Source: Sulfitobacter geojensis (GTDB lineage: Bacteria; Pseudomonadota; Alphaproteobacteria; Rhodobacterales; Rhodobacteraceae). Taken from it: a DNA stretch of 64,000 nt. Below are positions 8,971 to 18,732 of the stretch, in pieces. The position numbers and the translations under genes were made by a program. Every line of letters starts with the position of its first letter. Positions within the stretch are counted from its first letter, which is position 1. Where the stretch lies: positions 1,922,001 through 1,986,000 of the forward strand of contig NZ_JASE01000005.1 in NCBI RefSeq assembly GCF_000622325.1, written 5' to 3'. The notes beneath the pieces are model-generated. The model ran no database searches, was not told the origin of the DNA, and was given only the letters and a program-made list of their open reading frames with translations.

Positions 8971-9354
8971 ATGGGCATTCTGAACACTATTTTCCGGGGA
9001 CTGACGTGGTGGCACGGCAATACTCTGAACACACAGCTTTGGAGCTGGCGCAAAGGCGTAAAAGTGGGCGAAGACGAACAGGGCAACACCTATTTTCGTA
9101 ACGCAGATAACACCCGCCGTTGGGTCATGTTCAACGGCGAGATGGAGGCAAGCCGCGTGTCACCGGATTGGCACGGCTGGCTGCATCATACGTGGGACGA
9201 ACCACCTACAGACAAACCGATGGTGCATAAGACATGGGAAAAGCCGCATGTTGAAAACCTGACCGGTACCATGCAGGCCTATGCGCCGGCGGGGTCGTTG
9301 CGTCAGCTGTCGCCAAAGGACCGCTCAGACTACGAGGCATGGAGCCCCGAGTGA
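8971..9354 (+). CDS. NDUFA12-like NADH:ubiquinone oxidoreductase accessory subunit
   Basis: A 127-residue protein of the NDUFA12/B17.2 family, an accessory or assembly subunit of respiratory complex I found in alphaproteobacteria and mitochondria. The N-terminal run [15 protein letters not shown] and the core [20 protein letters not shown], then [17 protein letters not shown], are diagnostic. ATG 8971 is preceded by GGAG; an upstream GTG adds 12 codons without similarity. It lies far from any nuo cluster in this window and overlaps the following DUF2155 gene by four bases (GTGA). Confidence 0.92.
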   Translation: MGILNTIFRGLTWWHGNTLNTQLWSWRKGVKVGEDEQGNTYFRNADNTRRWVMFNGEMEASRVSPDWHGWLHHTWDEPPTDKPMVHKTWEKPHVENLTGTMQAYAPAGSLRQLSPKDRSDYEAWSPE

Positions 9355-9722
9355 TCACGCCGATGCGTTCCGTATCTGCCGCATTGGTCGCGCTTGCGTT
9401 GGCAACACCGCTTGCTGCGCAACAGGCAAGTAATGCGACGGGCGGCGTTTTACGCGCGCTGGACAAGACTTCTGGACAGACCACCGATTTTGAAATGCGT
9501 GCGGGTCAGGCATTTCGCATGGGGTCTTTGCAGATCGTCATGAAAGAATGCCGCTACCCTGCGGGAAATCCGTCTGGCAATGCCTATGCCGCGCTGGAGA
9601 TTTCCGAGAACGGTAAAGAAGGTGTGTTGTTTTCCGGCTGGATGATTGCATCCGCCCCGGCATTGTCAGCGCTTGAGCATCAGCGCTATGATGTTTGGGT
9701 CATCCGTTGCACCACATCGTAA
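9351..9722 (+). CDS. DUF2155 secreted protein
   Basis: A secreted protein of about 123 residues. GTG 9351 overlaps the preceding stop as GTGA and gives the signal peptide [25 protein letters not shown] region; ATG 9339 and ATG 9363 are alternatives. The mature part contains the DUF2155 core, [19 protein letters not shown] followed by [27 protein letters not shown], with two conserved cysteines that could form a disulfide. The family is widespread in alphaproteobacteria next to the NDUFA12 gene and aat, as here, but its function is not known to me. The 3' end overlaps the convergent aat gene by 37 bases. Confidence 0.88.
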   Translation: MITPMRSVSAALVALALATPLAAQQASNATGGVLRALDKTSGQTTDFEMRAGQAFRMGSLQIVMKECRYPAGNPSGNAYAALEISENGKEGVLFSGWMIASAPALSALEHQRYDVWVIRCTTS

Positions 9723-10321
9723 AGCTGTGAAACCCCCACCGATGTAAAATTTGCCTGCTGCGCAGTCGCGTGCTGCAGACGCGCATGATAGGCGCGGCGC
9801 GTGATTTCCTGCGCGCCCAAGGAGGCAAGGTGCGGCGTGAGGAATTGCGTATCAAACAACAGGAACCCCGCACGGTTCAGGTGGTCGACCAAAGCCGCCA
9901 AGGCCATTTTTGACGCATTGGTCCGGCGCGAGAACATGCTTTCACCAAAAAACGCAGCCCCCAAGGTAACACCGTAAACCCCGCCGACCAATGAATCACC
10001 TTCCCATAACTCGATAGAATGGGCTTTGCCCTTGGCGTGTAACGCACTGTAAAGCCCAGAAATTTCGGAATTGATCCAAGTGTCTGCGCGATCGGCGCAC
10101 CCCGCAACCACGCCCGCGAAATCACTGTTGATCCGTACGTCGAACGTACTGCGGCGCATGGCACGGGCCAGCGAGCGCGAGATGTGAAAGCCATCAAGCG
10201 GCAAAACACCGCGCCGCTCGGGATCGACCCAGAAAATCTCTGGATCGTCGCGGTGCTCTGCCATCGGGAAAATCCCGACAGCATAGCCATGTAACAACAG
10301 GTCCGGCGTCAGGTTCGACAT
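9686..10321 (-). CDS. aat: Leucyl/phenylalanyl-tRNA-protein transferase
   Basis: Aat attaches Leu or Phe from aminoacyl-tRNA to proteins with N-terminal Arg or Lys, creating N-degrons for ClpS-ClpAP. The 211-residue length and the motifs GIFPMAE, IFWVDPERRGVLPLD, GKAHSIELWEG, GGVYGVTLGAAFFGESMFS and LFDTQF are all characteristic. It starts six bases after accC and is probably the last gene of accB-accC-aat. Its end overlaps the convergent DUF2155 gene by 37 bases. Confidence 0.96.
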   Translation of the reverse strand: MSNLTPDLLLHGYAVGIFPMAEHRDDPEIFWVDPERRGVLPLDGFHISRSLARAMRRSTFDVRINSDFAGVVAGCADRADTWINSEISGLYSALHAKGKAHSIELWEGDSLVGGVYGVTLGAAFFGESMFSRRTNASKMALAALVDHLNRAGFLLFDTQFLTPHLASLGAQEITRRAYHARLQHATAQQANFTSVGVSQLYDVVQRMTQTS

Positions 10322-10327
10322 TGCCGA

Positions 10328-11680
10328 TCAGGCATTGCCGAGATTGGTTTCAAGCCAGTGTTCCAGCCAGTGGATGTTGTAATCCCCCGAAAGGACATCG
10401 GGTTCGGCCAAAAGCGCGTGGAACAGCGGGACGGTGGTATCAACACCGTCGACGATCAATTCGCCCAAAGCCCGGTGCAAACGCGCCAACGCTTCGGGGC
10501 GGTCGCGGCCGTGCACAATCAGTTTCCCGATGAGGCTGTCGTAATAAGGCGGGATCGAATAGCCGTCATAGAGTGCCGAATCCATCCGCACGCCCAAACC
10601 ACCCGGCGCATGATACTGCGTAATCCGGCCCGGACAGGGTGAGAAGTTGGGCAGCTTTTCCGCGTTGATGCGGACCTCGATGGAATGACCGTTGATCTGA
10701 AGGTCTTCTTGCTGGAAAGACATGTCCATGCCCGACGCCACACGAATTTGCTCGCGCACCAGATCAACGCCAAAGATCGCTTCGGTAACCGGATGTTCGA
10801 CCTGCAAACGGGTGTTCATTTCGATGAAATAGAACTCGCCTTTCTCATAAAGAAACTCGATTGTGCCTGCGCCGATATAGTTGATGTCGGCCATCGCATC
10901 CGCACAAACCTTGCCGATGCGCGCGCGTTCTTCGGGTGAAATCGCGGGGCCGGGGGCTTCCTCGAACACCTTTTGGTGGCGGCGTTGCAGTGAACAGTCG
11001 CGTTCACCCAGATGAACCGCGCGGCCTTTGCCATCGCCGAACACCTGAATTTCGATGTGGCGCGGCGTGGTCAGGTATTTTTCGATATAGACTTCGTCAT
11101 TGCCGAAGTTCGATTTACCTTCGGCACGTGCCGTCTGGAACGCGCGTTCCATGTCATTCGCGGTTTCGGCGACTTTCATGCCCTTACCACCACCGCCAGC
11201 TGTGGCTTTGATGATCACCGGATAGCCCATTTCGGCACCCAGTGCTTTGGCTTCTTCCAGTGTCGCGACGCCGCCCGCAGATCCGGGTACACAGGGCACA
11301 CCCAGCTTTTTCATGGTATCCTTGGCGGTGATCTTGTCGCCCATCACACGGATATGTTCAGCGGTGGGGCCGATAAACGTCAGCCCGTGATCCTGCACGA
11401 TTTGAACGAAGTTCGCGTTTTCGGACAGGAAGCCATAACCGGGGTGGATCGCCTCGGCGCCGGTGATTTCGCAGGCTGCGATGATCGCGGGGATCGACAG
11501 ATAGGACTGCATCGAAGAAGGCGGGCCCACGCATACCGATTCATCCGCCATGCGCACATGCATCGCGTCGCTGTCGGCAGTGGAATGCACCGCGACAGTC
11601 CCGATACCCATCTCGCGGGCGGCGCGGATCACACGCAGGGCAATCTCACCCCGATTGGCGATAAGGATTTTGTTAAACAT
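10328..11680 (-). CDS. accC: Acetyl-CoA carboxylase biotin carboxylase subunit
   Basis: AccC carboxylates biotin on AccB using ATP and bicarbonate, the first half of the acetyl-CoA carboxylase reaction in fatty acid synthesis. It is 450 residues, the normal length for a free-standing subunit. The start [21 protein letters not shown], the ATP-grasp glycine loop AGGGGKGMK at residues 161-169 and the catalytic region [14 protein letters not shown] near residue 290 are clear. It follows accB by 11 bases. The absence of fused BCCP or carboxyltransferase domains separates it from propionyl-CoA and pyruvate carboxylases. Confidence 0.97.
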   Translation of the reverse strand: MFNKILIANRGEIALRVIRAAREMGIGTVAVHSTADSDAMHVRMADESVCVGPPSSMQSYLSIPAIIAACEITGAEAIHPGYGFLSENANFVQIVQDHGLTFIGPTAEHIRVMGDKITAKDTMKKLGVPCVPGSAGGVATLEEAKALGAEMGYPVIIKATAGGGGKGMKVAETANDMERAFQTARAEGKSNFGNDEVYIEKYLTTPRHIEIQVFGDGKGRAVHLGERDCSLQRRHQKVFEEAPGPAISPEERARIGKVCADAMADINYIGAGTIEFLYEKGEFYFIEMNTRLQVEHPVTEAIFGVDLVREQIRVASGMDMSFQQEDLQINGHSIEVRINAEKLPNFSPCPGRITQYHAPGGLGVRMDSALYDGYSIPPYYDSLIGKLIVHGRDRPEALARLHRALGELIVDGVDTTVPLFHALLAEPDVLSGDYNIHWLEHWLETNLGNA

Positions 11681-11691
11681 TTGCGACCACC

Positions 11692-12198
11692 CTATTCGAT
11701 GATGACCAGCGGTGCGCCAAACTCAACCGCATCGCCGTCGCCGACCAGAATCCGCTTGACCGTGCCAGAGCGGGGGGCGGGGATGTGGTTCATGGTTTTC
11801 ATGGCTTCAACGATCAACAGCGTGTCGCCTTCGCTGATCGCGGCACCAACAGAAATAAAGGCAGGTGCGCCCGGTTCGGCCTGCATATAAACCGTGCCAA
11901 CCATCGGCGACGTCACCGCACCGGGGTGGCTGGCGGGATCTGTTGCGTCCTCTGCGGCCGTGGGGGCCGCGAGCGCTGGCGCGGCGGCTGAAGCGGTAAC
12001 AGCCTGTGGCGCGGCAGCAGCCTGCACCTGCGGTGCGGCCATGATTTGCTGTGGCGGTTTACGGCTCACGCGCACATTCAGGCTGTCGTCTTCGGCATAG
12101 TCGCGCTTGACCTGCAATTCGGTCAGGTCGTTTTCATTCAACAACTCGGCGAGCGCCCGGATGAAAGCCACATCCGCGTCATGGGTATTTTTAGTCAT
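11692..12198 (-). CDS. accB: Biotin carboxyl carrier protein of acetyl-CoA carboxylase
   Basis: AccB carries the biotin that shuttles carboxyl groups from AccC to the carboxyltransferase. It has 168 residues. The N-terminal domain (to about residue 45) is followed by an Ala/Pro-rich flexible linker (residues 50-95) and the biotinyl domain, with the biotinylated lysine at residue 134 in [11 protein letters not shown] 12198 is preceded by GAGG; an 11-codon extension upstream is not conserved. First gene of accB-accC-aat. Confidence 0.96.
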   Translation of the reverse strand: MTKNTHDADVAFIRALAELLNENDLTELQVKRDYAEDDSLNVRVSRKPPQQIMAAPQVQAAAAPQAVTASAAAPALAAPTAAEDATDPASHPGAVTSPMVGTVYMQAEPGAPAFISVGAAISEGDTLLIVEAMKTMNHIPAPRSGTVKRILVGDGDAVEFGAPLVIIE

Positions 12199-12341
12199 AT
12201 TATCCTCGACTTGTCCCTTGTCCGGCGGCATTTCGCGCCGTGACGTCAGAGTAGCTTATAGGCCAATGTGTTCTGCGTGAAAACCCGCCAGTTGTGTGTC
12301 CAATGGTTGGCATGCATGTTGCGCATGCAAGGAGAAAACGA

Positions 12342-13850
12342 ATGAATCTTTCCCATTGGCTGATCAGCGCCGCTGAACGCACCCCCACCGCGCCTGCGCT
12401 GTTTACAGGGACGCAGATGGTCGCGGATTACGCCGGATTTGCCGATCAGGCGCAAAAAGTGGCGGGATGGTTGGCCGCGCAGGGGGTGGCACCCGGTGAC
12501 CGCGTGGCGATTTTCATGAAAAACATGACCGAATTTCTGGTAGTGCTCTATGGCATCTGGAGTGCGGGGGCGGCGGCAGTACCGATCAACGCAAAGCTGC
12601 ACGGGCGCGAGGCCGCATTTATCGTGCAGGACGCTGACGCAAAGCTGGTGTTCGCGAGCGGTGTACAGGCTGCGACCCTGCGCACCCACGCGCCGCAGGC
12701 CCGCGTGCTTGATGTGGCGGCGGATGTGTTTCGTGACGCGGTTCTGACGGCGCCTGCACAAACCGGTATCGTGTCGCGCGGGGCCGATGATATGGCGTGG
12801 CTGTTTTATACCTCTGGCACCACAGGACAGCCCAAGGGCGTGATCATCACACACGGCATGCTGGCGTCGATGACACAGAGCTATGAGGCGGATGTGGATC
12901 AGGTCAGCGCGACCGATACGGCGCTTTACGCAGCGCCGCTCAGCCATGGGGCCGGGCTTTATGCGGTGATGCATGTGCAGGCGGGCGCGCGTCATGTCTG
13001 CCCTGCCTCCGGTGGTTTCGAGCCGGAGGAGATTCTGGAGTTGGCCGCGCATTTCGGATCGGTGCATATGTTCGCGGCACCCACAATGGTGAAGCGCCTG
13101 ACGCAACGGGCCACGGAGATTGGCGCGCGGGGCACGGGGCTGCGCACTGTCGTTTATGCCGGCGGACCGATGTATCTTGCTGATATCATTGAAGCATCCG
13201 AATGGTTCGGCCCCGTGTTCGTACAAATCTACGGGCAGGGCGAATGCCCGATGGGGATCACAGCATTATCGCGCGACGATGTCATGGACCGCGACCACCC
13301 CGAATGGCGCAGCCGGCTGGGCTCTGTCGGGCGGGCGCAAACAGGGATGGAGGTCCAGATTTGTGATCCCACCGGCGCGCCGGTCCCAACAGGCACGGAA
13401 GGCGAAATCATGGTGCGCGGGGCGACAGTGATGGCAGGGTACTGGCGCAATCCGGCTGCCACGGCGGCGGCGCTGCACGATGGCTGGCTTTTGACGGGGG
13501 ATGTGGGCGTGCTGGACGCTGCGGGCTATCTGACGCTGCGCGACCGCAGCAAGGATGTGATCATCACGGGCGGTTCAAACGTTTATCCGCGTGAGGTCGA
13601 AGAGGTTTTGTTGATGCACGAACAGTTGCGCGAGGTTTCGGTTGTGGGGCAGGCGCAGGGCGAATGGGGCGAAGAGGTCGTCGCGTTTATCGTCGGCGAC
13701 GCGGCAGAGGCGGAGCTGGATGCGCTTTGTCTTGATCATATCGCGCGGTTCAAACGGCCAAAGCGGTATATCAGGCTGGATGAGCTGCCCAAGAACAACT
13801 ACGGCAAGGTTCTGAAAACCGAACTGCGCGATTTGCTTGCGCAGCGGTAA
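12342..13850 (+). CDS. AMP-dependent acyl-CoA synthetase
   Basis: A 502-residue adenylate-forming enzyme that activates a carboxylic acid to its CoA ester through an acyl-AMP. The P-loop motif FYTSGTTGQPKGV, the IYGQGECPMG region, the hinge/linker (LTGDVGVLDAAGYLTLRDRSKDVI), GGSNVYPREVEEVL and the catalytic lysine in PKNNYGKVLK are all present. ATG 12342 follows AAGGAG. The substrate cannot be read from sequence; the size and motifs fit medium/long-chain or aromatic acyl-CoA ligases. It is divergent from accB and stands alone. Confidence 0.9.
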   Translation: MNLSHWLISAAERTPTAPALFTGTQMVADYAGFADQAQKVAGWLAAQGVAPGDRVAIFMKNMTEFLVVLYGIWSAGAAAVPINAKLHGREAAFIVQDADAKLVFASGVQAATLRTHAPQARVLDVAADVFRDAVLTAPAQTGIVSRGADDMAWLFYTSGTTGQPKGVIITHGMLASMTQSYEADVDQVSATDTALYAAPLSHGAGLYAVMHVQAGARHVCPASGGFEPEEILELAAHFGSVHMFAAPTMVKRLTQRATEIGARGTGLRTVVYAGGPMYLADIIEASEWFGPVFVQIYGQGECPMGITALSRDDVMDRDHPEWRSRLGSVGRAQTGMEVQICDPTGAPVPTGTEGEIMVRGATVMAGYWRNPAATAAALHDGWLLTGDVGVLDAAGYLTLRDRSKDVIITGGSNVYPREVEEVLLMHEQLREVSVVGQAQGEWGEEVVAFIVGDAAEAELDALCLDHIARFKRPKRYIRLDELPKNNYGKVLKTELRDLLAQR

Positions 13851-13926
13851 ATGTTTCGTTGACGTCAAGGGGGCGGTTTAATGTCGTCTTTCGACAAATG
13901 GGGCAAACTCCTTAGAGCTTTGGAGA

Positions 13927-14406
13927 CTACCGCGTTTTAAACGCCTTGAGTATGGCGATGCCAAGGGCGATAAATATGGCTGACATCCCGAAAAGCATAT
14001 TGCTTAAGAAAGCCTGGCCTTTACGTATTTCGGCGGTGCTGATGACGCCGGTTTCGGCACGGTACAGTCCGGTTACGCGGTCACCCACATCATATAAGGG
14101 CGAAAGCCGCCAACTTTGACTTTCATAAACGACCACTTCGCCTGACGGGGCCGTTGTACGAAAAACGGGGCGGTATTGCAGACGTCGACGGGCCGAAACT
14201 GTTTTATTCTTGCGCTTGCCTTGTGTGCGGGAATCGATACGGATAACTTCGGCAGGAAGTGCAATGCTGTCGGCTAATGCGCGGGCCTGGTAGGACTTTA
14301 TCGCAAACACGATGACCAGCAATATAACGCCGCTTATCAAAAATGTGATCGCAGCATATCGCGGAATTTTTTTCGGATCGACAAACCCGAAGGTCGTTCG
14401 CTTCAT
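13927..14406 (-). CDS. DUF3592-like membrane protein
   Basis: A 159-residue protein with one membrane helix near the N-terminus (ITFLISGVILLVIVFAI) and one near the C-terminus (MLFGMSAIFIALGIAIL), enclosing a soluble domain of about 80 residues. The middle reads AEVIRIDSRTQGK then YRPVFRTTAPSGEVVVYES and YDVGDRVTGLYRAETG, which is the pattern of DUF3592 proteins. Function unknown. GTG 14409 is an alternative start. It is followed on the plus side by the acyl-CoA synthetase end (convergent) and preceded by a gap with no gene. Confidence 0.72.
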   Translation of the reverse strand: MKRTTFGFVDPKKIPRYAAITFLISGVILLVIVFAIKSYQARALADSIALPAEVIRIDSRTQGKRKNKTVSARRRLQYRPVFRTTAPSGEVVVYESQSWRLSPLYDVGDRVTGLYRAETGVISTAEIRKGQAFLSNMLFGMSAIFIALGIAILKAFKTR

Positions 14407-14765
14407 CACCTTATTTACCCCTCACAGTAATCACATTCCCGCGGGGGTTTAGACCCTGCTCGTCGCTGATAGCGGGTTTTATACTGTAATTCATGCGCGA
14501 AGTTGGGTTTTTTGATCATACAGATCAAAAGCGCAAGTGTAGCAGAAACGCTGGTTCGCAACAGGCAAGTAGAGAGTGGCCAAGAGAGCGGGCCGACGGA
14601 TTATCAGTAGATTTTGCCTATCCGGAAAACCGAATTCGGAATTTACCTGCGGCGGGGAGCAGCCAAGCTGGCCGCTGCGGCCTTTCCAATGGGGAACGCC
14701 GCAAGCACCTGTTGCGCATTTGAGAGATATTTAGAAATCCAAGCCCGCCCGCCAAACCGTTGCGC
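14407..14765. other. Intergenic region with no recognised feature
   Basis: These 359 bases separate the DUF3592 gene start from the livF stop. An open frame at 14493-14723 on the plus strand has no ribosome-binding site and an unconvincing composition. I found no tRNA, promoter or strong hairpin. Confidence 0.4.
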
Positions 14766-15518
14766 TTAGATCGCGAGGTATTCCGCGCGCAGCTCGGCAT
14801 CGTCGAGCACTTCTTGGGCAGTGCCGTCAAAGACGATCCCGCCGGTGTCCAAAATCACCGCACGGTCGGCCAGTTTCAGCGCCCGCACCGCATTCTGTTC
14901 CACCAGAATCGTTGTGATGCCCTGTTCCTTGATGATGCCCAGCGTCTTTTCGATTTCATCGACGATGACCGGTGCCAGACCTTCGTAAGGTTCGTCCAGC
15001 AACAACACCTTGATGTCGCGCGCCAGGGCGCGGGCGATCGCCAACATCTGCTGCTCGCCGCCCGACAAGGTGATGCCGTCCTGGGATTTGCGCTCGCCCA
15101 GACGTGGGAACAGATCGTAGATGCGTTCCAGTGACCAGCCGATAGGGGGGGCGATTTGTGCCAGCTTCAGGTTTTCCTCAACCGTCAAGCCGGGGATGAT
15201 GGAACGGTCCTCGGGGACCAATCCCAGTCCTGCCTGAGACGCCTCGAACGACTGCATGTTGTGCAGGGCCTGATGGTCGAGCCAGATTTCACCCTTGTGC
15301 ACTTCGGGCGAGGACATCCGCGCCATCGCCCGCAAGGTCGAGGTCTTGCCCGCCCCGTTGCGCCCCAAGAGTGCAAGGATCTCGCCCTCATGCACGTTAA
15401 AGCTGATGCCCTGTACGATGTAGCTTTCACCGTAATAGGCCTCAAGGTTCCAGACCGACAGAAAGGCGGGGGCCGTGGCCGCATGGTTGGCGTTTTTCTC
15501 ACGCGTTTGGGTGGTCAT
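14766..15518 (-). CDS. livF: Branched-chain amino acid type ABC transporter ATPase LivF
   Basis: Second ATPase of a HAAT-family importer, 250 residues. Walker A is GRNGAGKT at residues 52-59, the signature is LSGGEQQ, Walker B is VLLLDEPYEGLAP. The EGLAP motif after Walker B and the short C-terminus identify LivF rather than LivG. An N-terminal stretch of about 20 residues precedes the conserved core. It is the last gene of the five-gene set that starts with the binding protein at 20079. Confidence 0.93.
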   Translation of the reverse strand: MTTQTREKNANHAATAPAFLSVWNLEAYYGESYIVQGISFNVHEGEILALLGRNGAGKTSTLRAMARMSSPEVHKGEIWLDHQALHNMQSFEASQAGLGLVPEDRSIIPGLTVEENLKLAQIAPPIGWSLERIYDLFPRLGERKSQDGITLSGGEQQMLAIARALARDIKVLLLDEPYEGLAPVIVDEIEKTLGIIKEQGITTILVEQNAVRALKLADRAVILDTGGIVFDGTAQEVLDDAELRAEYLAI

Positions 15519-15611
15519 TGTCTTGATCCTTTTTGACGGCGGGGTGGGGCAATGCCCACCTTACGGGGCCACAGAGGGGTAGGGGGAACGAGGGCAGAAC
15601 GCCCCCAGATG

Positions 15612-16376
15612 TTAAGCGGCTTCCTGCACTTCGCCCAGATAGGCTTCGCGTACTTTGGGATGGCCCTTGATCTTGTCCGGCGTGTCTTCGACCAGCGGTG
15701 TGCCTTGCGCCAGAACGGTGATCCGGTCGGCGAGTGAAAAGACCACATGCATGTCATGTTCGATGATCGCGATGGTGATGTCGCGTTCTTCCTTGATCTG
15801 TTTCAACAGGTCGATGGTGTTGTTGGTATCGGCCCGCGCCATACCGGCGGTGGGTTCATCCAACAGCAACAGGCGCGGGTCCTGTGCCAGACACATGGCG
15901 ATTTCAAGCCGGCGTTTGTCACCGCGCGACATGGAGGAGGCCATCATCTCGCGTTTGTCGATCAGTTTCATATCCACCAGCATTTCTTCGGCCTTGGCGA
16001 TGATGTCGCGTTCCTGTCCGATGCTTTCCAGCGCGTGCATGCGGAACGCGCCGTCGCGTTTGGCGAAACAGGGGATCATCATGTTTTCCATGACGTTCAG
16101 ATCGCCAAAGATTTCCGGCGTCTGGAACACCCGTGAGATGCCCATCTGGTTGATCTCATAGGGTTTGCGTCCCAGCACGGATTGCCCGTCAAACATCACC
16201 GATCCGGTGTCGGGGATCAGCTTGCCCACCAGACAGTTCAGCAGGGTGGATTTGCCCGCGCCGTTGGGCCCGATGATCGCGTGGCAGGATTTTTCCGCGA
16301 TGTTGAGGTTCACGTCGCCAAGCGCCTGAAGGCCGCCAAACCGCTTGCCCACATTTTTAACTTCAAGAATAGCCAT
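15612..16376 (-). CDS. livG: Branched-chain amino acid type ABC transporter ATPase LivG
   Basis: First ATPase of the HAAT-type importer, 254 residues. Walker A GPNGAGKS at residues 36-43, signature SMSRGDKRRLEIA (an SRGD variant of the usual LSGGQ), Walker B RLLLLDEPTAGMA. The segment IAIIEHDMHVVFSLADRITVLAQG is typical of LivG. The gene is 11 bases from livM and 93 from livF. The signature variation (Ser-Arg-Gly-Asp) is seen in some LivG relatives and does not suggest inactivation. Confidence 0.93.
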   Translation of the reverse strand: MAILEVKNVGKRFGGLQALGDVNLNIAEKSCHAIIGPNGAGKSTLLNCLVGKLIPDTGSVMFDGQSVLGRKPYEINQMGISRVFQTPEIFGDLNVMENMMIPCFAKRDGAFRMHALESIGQERDIIAKAEEMLVDMKLIDKREMMASSMSRGDKRRLEIAMCLAQDPRLLLLDEPTAGMARADTNNTIDLLKQIKEERDITIAIIEHDMHVVFSLADRITVLAQGTPLVEDTPDKIKGHPKVREAYLGEVQEAA

Positions 16377-16387
16377 GATGTCTTTCC

Positions 16388-17587
16388 TTATTCTGCGGGG
16401 GTTTTGGTGGCGTCAGTGGTATCGTCCGAGGCGTTCTTGCCGCGGAACAATTTGGCGATGCGTTGGCCGCCTTCGACCAGACCACCGGGCAGGAAGATCA
16501 CAACCAGCATGAACAACAGGCCCAGCGTCAGGTGCCAGCCTTTGCCCACAAAGGGATAGACCAGCGCGATCATCACATCCTCGATGCCGTCGGGCATAAA
16601 GGCAAACCACTGTTCCAGAACCGATTTGTTGATCTTGGATACGATGTTTTCCATATATTTGATGAAACCGGCCCCAAGGACAGGCCCGATCAACGTGCCG
16701 GCACCGCCAAGGATGGTCATCAGAACAACTTCGCCCGATGCAGTCCAGAACATGCGTTCCGCGCCCACCTGCGTGTCCATCGCCACCAGCAAGCCACCTG
16801 CCAGACCGGCATACATGCCAGAGATCACGAAGGCCGCCAATGTATAAGGTTTGGTGTTCAGACCGGTATAGTTCATCCGCTGCTGGTTCGATTTAACCGC
16901 CCGCAGCATCATGCCGAAGGGCGAACGGAAGATGCGGATCGACAGGTAGAAGGCAATCAGCATGACAATGGCCGCGATGTAATAGCCGGCGTTAAAAGTG
17001 AACACCCAATTGCCCATGGACAGTTCGAACCCGTCGTTCATTTCCAGACCGAACAGGTTGGCACGGGGCGATTTGCCCGCTTCCAGGGCGCCGTCAAGGA
17101 TACGCGGGTCGTCATATTTCGGCTGCAAGCCGGTTTCACCGCCCGTAATCGGGGTCAGCACCGAATAGGCCAGCGCATAGGACATCTGCGCAAAGGCCAG
17201 TGTCAGAATGGAAAAGTAGATGCCCGAGCGGCGCAGTGAAATCCAGCCGACCAGCAGCGAGAAAACACCGGCAATCAGGATCGAAACGATGATGGCAGGC
17301 ACCACATTCATGGTCAGCAGCTTCATCATCCAGATGGCGGCATAAGATCCCACACCCAGAAAGGCAGCATGACCAAAGCTGAGATAGCCGGTGAGGCCGA
17401 AAAGAATGTTGAACCCGATGGCGAAGATGCCAAAAATCACGAGGCGTTGCATCAGGTCGGGATAGCCCGCGTTGAACTGTGCCATCGCAGACCCTTCTGG
17501 AAAGGGGTTCAGGATGAAGGGGGCGGCGAGGGCAAGGAAAGCCACCACCAGCAGGAGGCCTGCGTCTTTTTTATTAAGTCCGAACAT
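16388..17587 (-). CDS. livM: Branched-chain amino acid type ABC transporter permease LivM
   Basis: Permease of 399 residues with about ten hydrophobic segments. Family features include [26 protein letters not shown] near residue 60 and the cytoplasmic coupling segment [24 protein letters not shown] followed by [12 protein letters not shown] loop of about 60 residues around position 145-200 ([17 protein letters not shown]) lengthens it relative to E. coli LivM-type cores and is typical of a subgroup. Four bases separate it from livH. Confidence 0.93.
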   Translation of the reverse strand: MFGLNKKDAGLLLVVAFLALAAPFILNPFPEGSAMAQFNAGYPDLMQRLVIFGIFAIGFNILFGLTGYLSFGHAAFLGVGSYAAIWMMKLLTMNVVPAIIVSILIAGVFSLLVGWISLRRSGIYFSILTLAFAQMSYALAYSVLTPITGGETGLQPKYDDPRILDGALEAGKSPRANLFGLEMNDGFELSMGNWVFTFNAGYYIAAIVMLIAFYLSIRIFRSPFGMMLRAVKSNQQRMNYTGLNTKPYTLAAFVISGMYAGLAGGLLVAMDTQVGAERMFWTASGEVVLMTILGGAGTLIGPVLGAGFIKYMENIVSKINKSVLEQWFAFMPDGIEDVMIALVYPFVGKGWHLTLGLLFMLVVIFLPGGLVEGGQRIAKLFRGKNASDDTTDATKTPAE

Positions 17588-17591
17588 GTTC

Positions 17592-18623
17592 TTATTCCTC
17601 CATCACGCCTTTGCGCCCCATCAGGCCGCGTGGCCGGGTCAGCAAAATGATGATTGCGACAAGGTAGATGATGATCTGGTTGATGCCCGGAATGAATTCC
17701 AGCACCGCCGCCATCGAAGCAAAGCTTTCAAGGATGCCCAAAAGGAAACCCGCCAGCACCGCACCGGGCAGGGAGCCCATGCCGCCGACAACCACAACCA
17801 CGAAGCTGAGCACCAGAAAATCCATACCCATGTGATAGTTGGGCGAATTGATCGGCGCGTACATCACGCCGGCAAGCCCCGCCACCGCGGCAGCAATGCC
17901 GAACATGATGGTAAAGCGCTTGTCGATATTGATGCCCAAAAGCCCGACCGTTTCACGATCCGCCATGCCGGCGCGCACAACCATCCCGAAGGTGGTGAAT
18001 TGCAAAAAGGCAAAGACTGCGCCGATGATCACGGCCGAGAAAGCGAAATAGACCAGGCGCCAGTAGGGGTAGATGATCGTGTTGGCGTCGAAACCCATCA
18101 TCGCGCCGAAATCAAACGATCCGGCAAAGGCCGCAGGCGCGGGCGTTGGAATGGGGTTGGCACCGTAGAAATACTTGATCACTTCCTGCAACACGATTGC
18201 CAGACCGAAGGTCACAAGGATCTGGTCGGCGTGGGGACGTTTGTAGAAGTGTTTGATCAACCCGCGCTCCATGATGAAGCCAATGGCGATCATCACGGGA
18301 ATGGTGAACAGGATCGACAAGGGCACGGCCCAGTCGATAATAGCATCCCCCGTCGCTACACCGAAAATGTCATGGATATAGGGCACCTCGACTTTCAGCG
18401 GATTGCCAAGAAAGTCCTTTTGCGTTTCGTCGATAATCGTATGGCTGAACGACAGCATTTTGCTGAAGGTCACCGCGCAGAAAGCACCGATCATAAACAG
18501 CGCGCCGTGGGCGAAATTCACCACACCCAGCGTGCCGAAGATCAACGTCAGACCCAAAGCGATCAGCGCATAGGCAGATCCTTTGTCCAGACCGTTGAGA
18601 ATTTGCAGGATAATTGCGTCCAT
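17592..18623 (-). CDS. livH: Branched-chain amino acid type ABC transporter permease LivH
   Basis: Permease partner of LivM, 343 residues, hydrophobic throughout. The N-terminal signature [32 protein letters not shown] and the C-terminal [25 protein letters not shown] define the LivH family. A polar insert near residues 55-85 ([17 protein letters not shown]) makes it longer than E. coli LivH (308 residues). Separated from the binding-protein gene by 109 bases containing a hairpin. Confidence 0.93.
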   Translation of the reverse strand: MDAIILQILNGLDKGSAYALIALGLTLIFGTLGVVNFAHGALFMIGAFCAVTFSKMLSFSHTIIDETQKDFLGNPLKVEVPYIHDIFGVATGDAIIDWAVPLSILFTIPVMIAIGFIMERGLIKHFYKRPHADQILVTFGLAIVLQEVIKYFYGANPIPTPAPAAFAGSFDFGAMMGFDANTIIYPYWRLVYFAFSAVIIGAVFAFLQFTTFGMVVRAGMADRETVGLLGINIDKRFTIMFGIAAAVAGLAGVMYAPINSPNYHMGMDFLVLSFVVVVVGGMGSLPGAVLAGFLLGILESFASMAAVLEFIPGINQIIIYLVAIIILLTRPRGLMGRKGVMEE

Positions 18624-18665
18624 GGTGCCCCACCTCCAAGCGCGGTCAGCCCATATGGGCCAAGG

Positions 18666-18692
18666 TCAGGGCGAAGAATATCCTCGCCCTGA
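18666..18692 (-). promoter_or_regulatory. Intercistronic hairpin between the binding-protein gene and livH
   Basis: A perfect nine-base-pair stem (TCAGGGCGA at 18666-18674 with TCGCCCTGA at 18684-18692) and nine-base loop lies in the 109-base gap. There is no U tract after it on the minus strand. Similar hairpins behind binding-protein genes stabilise the upstream mRNA so the receptor is made in excess over the permeases; that role here is inference. Confidence 0.5.
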
Positions 18693-18732
18693 AAGTTCAG
18701 TAATGTAAGCTAGTTAGATCGTTTGGTGTCGC

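Noticed and set aside
12300-12335. GCATGC repeats before the acyl-CoA synthetase as an operator
   Set aside because: The arms are short and the restriction-site-like hexamer is common by chance at this GC content; spacing is irregular.
12246-13226. Minus-strand 326-codon frame opposite the acyl-CoA synthetase
   Set aside because: Arg/His-rich shadow without motifs; the plus-strand enzyme is full length with all adenylation motifs.
14493-14723. Open frame of 76 codons in the gap before livF
   Set aside because: No ribosome-binding site, no family resemblance, and composition like non-coding sequence.
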